Assembly: GCA_945859605.1 (NCBI GenBank) | Contig: OX243828.1 | Span: 23,847,609-23,911,608, forward strand | Source: Lumbricus rubellus | Taxonomy: Eukaryota; Annelida; Clitellata; Crassiclitellata; Lumbricidae | Length of the DNA stretch: 64,000 nt | Direction of reading: 5' to 3' | In this document: positions 45,777-64,000 of the stretch, one piece after another | How positions within the stretch are numbered: position 1 is the first letter of the stretch | How the letters are laid out: each line of letters begins with the position of its first letter | Made by a program: the position numbers and the translations under genes | Notes under the pieces: generated by a model | Databases searched by the model: none | What the model was told of the DNA's origin: nothing | What the model saw: the letters and a program-made list of their open reading frames with translations, nothing else

Positions 45777-46380
45777 CCGTGAAGTGCCTGCGCGTTGTAC
45801 TGTCTCCAACGAAATAGTGGATTATATGTAATAGCCTAATGTAGGTATTCGCTGCTACTGTATTCGAGATACGCAGGCGATACAACAGAATTCTGGTACC
45901 GCGTACCCTGAATTAATTATCTATGCGTTCCCAGACTTAGATTTAGAACTGATAACTCCTTTAATTGTCAAGTTAGTGATGAAACTATGAGCGTTTAAAA
46001 AACTGCATGGCGTAGACATGTAGGCCTACTGTAGGCTATAATTATAATAGTTAAACGATATGCTATTAAAAGGCAATATATATTTTAGGCCCACAGTTGA
46101 TGGCCAATTATACGTTGGCTTTTGTTTAGACTCCTTGCAAAAATGGCAGTTTTATCTGAGTGAAGCTATTCGGATAATTTTCTTACTCGAATGTAGGCCT
46201 ATTAGCTGCCTTTCTTCCTCTGTAGGTGTAGGCTATACACATGTACATTATACAACTAGGCCTATACATGCAAGTTGCAGACCGTGCAATAAGATGCTAG
46301 CAACGAATCGTGATAACATTTGTTTTATGTCTATAGCGTTAGAAAAAATGCTGAATAAAAATATTTATTTATTTATTTAT

Positions 46381-46596
46381 CGCATTTACTATGTATATCG
46401 CCCCTTTCAGATTTCTACTCAGAAGCGCTTCCGACTACAACACGGAAACTGCATCGGAGTTTCACACAGAAGCGCGCGAGCATATTACGAGTGAAGGACT
46501 TGCTTAAGGTCCTCACGCGGCGGTTTGAAGTGGATTCGAACCTGGAACCCTCTGGCTCCAAAGCACCGAACGCCACCACTACACCACCGCGCCCCG
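46381..46596 (-). mobile_element. SINE family 1
   Basis: Reverse full-length copy in the HCN-like A downstream region, ending CACTACACCACCGCGCCCCG. Confidence 0.78.
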
Positions 46597-47714
46597 CGTA
46601 TGGTATATGGTAGAGAAGACAAAGCACTTGACACGAGCCTCGTACTTGGAGGGTCTCCGAATTAGCTTGGGATTAAACTTGCTCGCTATATGTTACATTT
46701 CTATTACGATCCTCCTTTGCTTTTGCCGTGCCCTTGCTGGAAAACCTCTCATGAGCCACATCTAATTGTTGTCAGATTTTCATTTTTATTTTAAAAAGTA
46801 CTTGTAGCCATGCATGGCAGGTGCCTGCACATAAGGGCAAGACGGTCCAGAGAGCACTTGCCCCAACACTGGAAAATTCACATCTATTTTGTACCACTAC
46901 CTTTGCTGCTGTGATAAATATCTTCGCACTGAGGTACTAACGATATGCTACTAATGACACAAAATATAGCGGGAAAATATACTGCATGAAAATTACCAGG
47001 TTCTTAATTTTCTGCTTTACGGTGAATCTATCAGTTTTTTGCTACCAATTAAACGAACATAATAGTAAAATACTGAAAGTACAGTAACTGTACATTAGTG
47101 CAGACACATAATTATGAGAAGTGTTGCTGTCCACTTTGCTTCTGTTGTAGCCTTTATTATCAAGCATGTCAGTTGGCACCATGATAATAAAACCAAGAGA
47201 CTTATAAACAGGCCAAGTCGACTTTTTGAGTTAAGGGCATAACATTATAGCTGATTCTTGTGCCATTCCGTAGGCCTCGCTTGCATAGTTATTTTATAGA
47301 TACCACGCTGTGATTCCTTAATTGGTAAGGGATTCATCATCAAGATGCTGTAGGCTATAATTGACCGTTTGATACTGATATTTATGGCATTTTACTTATG
47401 ATTCTATTTACACTTATTGCCAATTATTACGTCAAGTATTATTGCAATGTGCGTTTGCAAGGTGAGTAATAAAGAATATACTTACTTACATACTTAATAC
47501 AAGGTTTTTTTTATTCAGCGTCATAAAAATTACCTAACAGTTTAAATTCAGCCGTTAAAACTACAGTGGTATAGTACCATGCTCACAAGTGCTGTAATAT
47601 GCCGAGCAAATTTCGGTCCAGGGTAACGGCCTCGGTTGTCATAGACCCTGGTGAAATCGGATTCATCCACCCATTCAGCCGTATCTCAATCTATGCTGGA
47701 CATAATCATATCGA

Positions 47715-47722
47715 TGACGTCA
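47715..47722 (+). promoter_or_regulatory. CRE/ATF-type box TGACGTCA upstream of the truncated copy
   Basis: A palindromic TGACGTCA lies 207 bases before the ATG at 47929, with a second GACGTCA core just downstream (about 47735-47742). The same pair is kept in the promoter copy at 49681. TGACGTCA is the consensus for CREB/ATF factors; function here is inferred. Confidence 0.45.
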
Positions 47723-47928
47723 TCAATAATCAGAGACGTCATCACAATCGACGAAAGCGTTTCCGTTAGATTTATTTAGACTGAATAAATTGCTGGACGC
47801 TTTCAGCGTAAGATTAAACGATTAGAAACTGTAATAGATATCGAGTTTCGGTTGATTTTGAAAGTACTTTGGATCGAATCTGGTTCTAAGGCAGAGTTTT
47901 TTCTGAAGAAAAGCGGATTAGAACCACG

Positions 47929-48672
47929 ATGGCTGATCCTGACGGAAAGCTAAAGGAACCGGGGACAGAAAGCGACACGCCTCGGAAGCCTAACCCAGAA
48001 GAAAATGTAAACCCAGAAGAAAATGTAAACCCAGAAGAAACTGTAAACCCAGAAGAAAATGTCGAATCAAAATCCGAAGCGCATTCTCAAACTAAACTCG
48101 AAGATGGTGACATAATACAAGCGGAGTCGGAGGTTCGGAAAAGTCCAGGCGACAAATCAACAAACACCGATGAGAAGACCATCTCTTCGGGACGGAAGGT
48201 GAAGCAAAAGGAAGCGTCCAGAGGCAGCGACAAGGCGAAGGGTCGAACCACGCCCCCTGCGAAGGAACCCGAGGTGTTATGGAGGCACACGGTAGCCGCG
48301 GAGAACAAGGTGAGAGCGCTGGAAAAGGCTGCGGGGCTGGAGCGAAGACTAAAGACGAAGACCGTCGTTTCGGACGCTCGCAAGCAGATTGCCCAAAAGA
48401 CCGCATATTTTGGTAAAAAGATCGATGCAGCGTCCAAGGAGATACCAATAATCCTTGTGGCCGCTGCATCGTCGCAGTTTTTCGATGCGGAATCAGAGTT
48501 TCCAAAACCAATCAACGAAGCTAGATTGTCACCGAAGATGGCAAAGAAAGCTCAAAAGAAGAGCGCTACTGACACAAATCACGAGGTACAAATCGATGCT
48601 GGCGAGAAAGCGGAAGAAAAGAGCATGCCGGGTCATGAGGAAACTCCTAAGAAACTTGTCGTGGACTCATAA
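47929..48672 (+). pseudogene. Truncated tandem copy of HCN-like B exon 1 (open 247-codon ORF)
   Basis: This ORF starts MADPDGKLKEP and closely follows the first 244 residues of HCN-like B (start 49903), including the NPEE-type repeats, VLWRHT and SSQFFDAESEFPKPIN. After LVVDS the copy breaks off and meets TAA supplied by the duplicated upstream DNA, so donor, channel core and CNBD are missing. Its 5' flank (from about 47210) is a copy of the flank of HCN-like B, including a TGACGTCA box. An AATAAA lies 310 bases downstream (48982-48987). The frame is intact and the copy has one more NPEE unit than the parent, so it could still make a small disordered protein. I treat it as a partial duplicate with no proven function. 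Confidence 0.85.
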
Positions 48673-48994
48673 AAACAGACCAAGTCGACTTTTTGAGTTA
48701 AGTGTATAATATTGTAGCTTATTCTTGTGCCATCCCGTAGGCCTAGACTTCGCTCGCATAGGCTAATTATTAATTTTTACAGAATGATGCCAAGCTGTGA
48801 TTCATTAATCGGTAAAGGATTCATCATCAAGATACTGTAGGGATATGCTATAATTGACCTATTGACAGTAATATTTCTTGCAGTTCACTTATAATTTAAT
48901 TTACATTTATTACCAATAATTATTATTACTTCAAGTAATATTACGATGTATGTCCCACTGTTGTGCGTTTGCAAGTTGAGCAATAAAGAATATA

Positions 48995-49590
48995 CTTACC
49001 TACATTGTACATACTCTACTCTTGTTCACTCTTTCGTAGTTTCTCGCCTTGACTACTGTAGCACCCTCTATTATGGACTACCGGCTGGCCGGATTGACTG
49101 CCTGGAACGAGTCCTCCGCTCTGCGGCGCGACTTGTTGGTCATATCCCAAAATATGGCCATGTCTCATCTTATATGCGGGATATCTTACACTGGCTCCCT
49201 TCTAAACAGCGGATTGCATACAGGGTCTGTGCCTTGGTTAGGCGGTGCATTGAAGGACTAGCTCCACCATATCTTCGAGAACTCTGCTGTTCCACCTTAG
49301 GAGTTCTGCGTCGATCCACCCTTCGATCGGCGAACCAAATTGAGCTTCTGGTTCCTCGCGCGCGGACTGCTATGCGACAGCGTCGTTCATTCTCAGTTGC
49401 TGGTCCTATCACCTGGAATGGTCTTCCTGTTGCATTGCGCCTAATTCCCAGAGGTCACTCCGCTCTGTTCCTTAAGAACCTAAAGACTGTTTTATTTAGC
49501 CGTGGTTGGGCCGGGAGCGCTTCTGAGTAGCCTACCTTGAAGAGGCGCTATATAAATTTCCGAAATAAATAAAATAAATAAATAAATAAT
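48995..49590 (+). mobile_element. LINE 3' end (CR1/L2-like), longest copy in the window
   Basis: Translates to SRLDYCSTLYYGLP, RSAARLVGHIPKYGHVSSYM, LHWLPSKQRIAYRVCALVRR, GLAPPYLREL, SFSVAGPITWNGLP and LKTVLFSRG, the standard CR1/L2 reverse-transcriptase C-terminus. The 3' tail is GGGAGCGCTTCTGAGTAG...TTGAAGAGGCGCTATATAAAT plus AAATA repeats. It is present in only one of the two duplicated units, so it inserted after the duplication or was lost from the other. Confidence 0.85.
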
Positions 49591-49680
49591 ACATCGCTTT
49601 TTATTATTCAGCGTCATAAAAATTACCTAACAGTTTAAATATAGTCGTATCTCAATCTATGCTGGACATAATCATCTCGA

Positions 49681-49688
49681 TGACGTCA
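49681..49688 (+). promoter_or_regulatory. CRE/ATF-type box TGACGTCA upstream of HCN-like B
   Basis: A palindromic TGACGTCA lies 215 bases before the HCN-like B start, with a second GACGTCA core about 13 bases downstream. The pair is identical in spacing in the duplicated flank at 47715. It may link this channel gene to cAMP or stress-responsive transcription (inference). Confidence 0.45.
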
Positions 49689-49902
49689 TCAATAATCAGA
49701 GACGTCATCGCAATCGACGAAAGCATTTCCGTTAGATTTATTTAGACTGAATATAATAATTTGCTGGAGCGTTGCGTAAGATTGAAATCTTTAAACGACA
49801 AGAAACAGATCTCGAGTTTTTGTTGATTTTGAAAATACTTTGGATCGAAATCTGGTTAGTATAGGCAGAGTTTTTTCTGAAGAAAAGCGGATTAGAACCA
49901 CG

Positions 49903-63381
<13,479 letters not shown>

Positions 63382-64000
63382 CATGCATGGCGGAAGTAAT
63401 TGACCGGATTTACGTTTTGCATCGGATGTATTCATGCAGCTTAGTAATTTGGACCGTCGTTTGTGAAGCTCCTGATTTTTTAAAAGTCTTCTTGAATGTG
63501 TTCGAAAGTAGTTACACAGGTCGGCGGACGCATTTCCCGTTTAGGTTTCAAGGCCATTTGTTTAGATGTAACACGTATGCTGTCTTTGTCTCTGTCTCTC
63601 TGTCTCTGTTTATGTGTGTCTGTGTCTCTTCTTTCTGTCTCTGTCTCTGTCTCTGTCTGTCTGTCTGTGTCTGTCTTTGTCTGTCTCTGTTTCTGTCTCT
63701 CTGTCTCTGTCTGCCAAAAAGTTTCTACAGTCGTAGGCTATATTTATAAAGCGAAAGCAATTTTGTCGAATGAACAGATATATAAACAAACTATACAGAC
63801 CTATAGGACCTACAGTTTTGTGCTTAGATGTTATTTTATATAAGAAAATTGACGCGACTATGGTTGACGCGTTTGTGGTGAAGACAATGATGCTTGCAGA
63901 GCGTTGGTGATGTTAGTATTTACCGTAGGCCTACTTGCAACTGTTCACAAAAATCCCAAAAATCTAGTTCCAGCCTTCCAGGCAACTGTACATGCACACG
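63382..64000. other. Downstream flank of HCN-like B
   Basis: No gene is supported. A degenerate TCTG/TCTCTG tract fills 63580-63715; the ORFs across it are products of the repeat. Confidence 0.6.

Larger units (their letters stand above)
45556..47209. other. Intergenic region downstream of HCN-like A
   Basis: Apart from a (GT)n run (45686-45775) and one SINE (46381-46596) no gene is seen. No AATAAA lies close to the HCN-like A stop. The first downstream AATAAA in a conserved block is at 47468-47473, inside the duplicated unit. Confidence 0.5.

Noticed and set aside
47929..48672. Independent new gene
   Set aside because: Sequence and flanks are a clear partial duplicate of HCN-like B exon 1, so it is described as a truncated copy even though the ORF is intact.
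49049..49530. Host gene encoding a 194-codon protein
   Set aside because: The translation is the C-terminus of a CR1/L2-like reverse transcriptase followed by that LINE's tail.

Overview
The window is animal nuclear DNA. Its genes have many short exons with GT-AG introns, and the introns are packed with tRNA-derived SINEs, LINE 3' ends, small TIR elements and microsatellites. Nothing looks bacterial or viral. The gene families and repeat style suggest an invertebrate metazoan, probably marine; I cannot name the phylum or species.

Layout. (1) 1615-31164, minus strand: a complete UPF2 gene (nonsense-mediated decay scaffold). I traced 37 coding exons whose phases all join, giving 1,511 residues with an N-terminal charged region, three MIF4G domains, an acidic linker and the UPF1-binding C-terminus. 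(2) 31165-35423: a divergent intergenic region with repeats. (3) 35424-45555, plus strand: a complete 11-exon HCN-like channel gene (HCN-like A, 680 residues). (4) 45556-49902: intergenic DNA holding a head-to-tail partial duplication. It carries the 5' flank and most of exon 1 of the next gene (truncated 247-codon ORF at 47929-48672). (5) 49903-63381, plus strand: a second complete HCN-like channel gene (HCN-like B, 937 residues, or 949 if a short terminal exon is used). A and B share every intron position and phase, so they are tandem paralogs.

How the genes work together. UPF2 is a cytoplasmic RNA-surveillance adaptor and has no visible functional link to its neighbours. The two channels are a paralogous pair that could form homo- or heterotetramers (inference). 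Both depart from classical HCN channels at positions that matter: the filter-flanking Cys is Ala in both, the filter is GYG in A but GYA in B, S4 basic residues are changed differently in each, and the Arg-Thr pair that holds the cAMP phosphate is Gln-Glu in A and Gln-Gln in B.

Mobile DNA. The most distinctive repeats are very small TTAA-flanked palindromic elements (about 56-105 bp, ends TTAACCCTTT...AAAGGGTTAA), which look like non-autonomous piggyBac-type MITEs. I found at least eleven plus one 955-bp relative, all on the UPF2 side. There are also several hAT-like elements with 8-bp target duplications, and a SINE family whose 3' tail matches a CR1/L2-like LINE found in the same window.

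All homology calls rest on reading translated exons against remembered family sequences. No database search was run.
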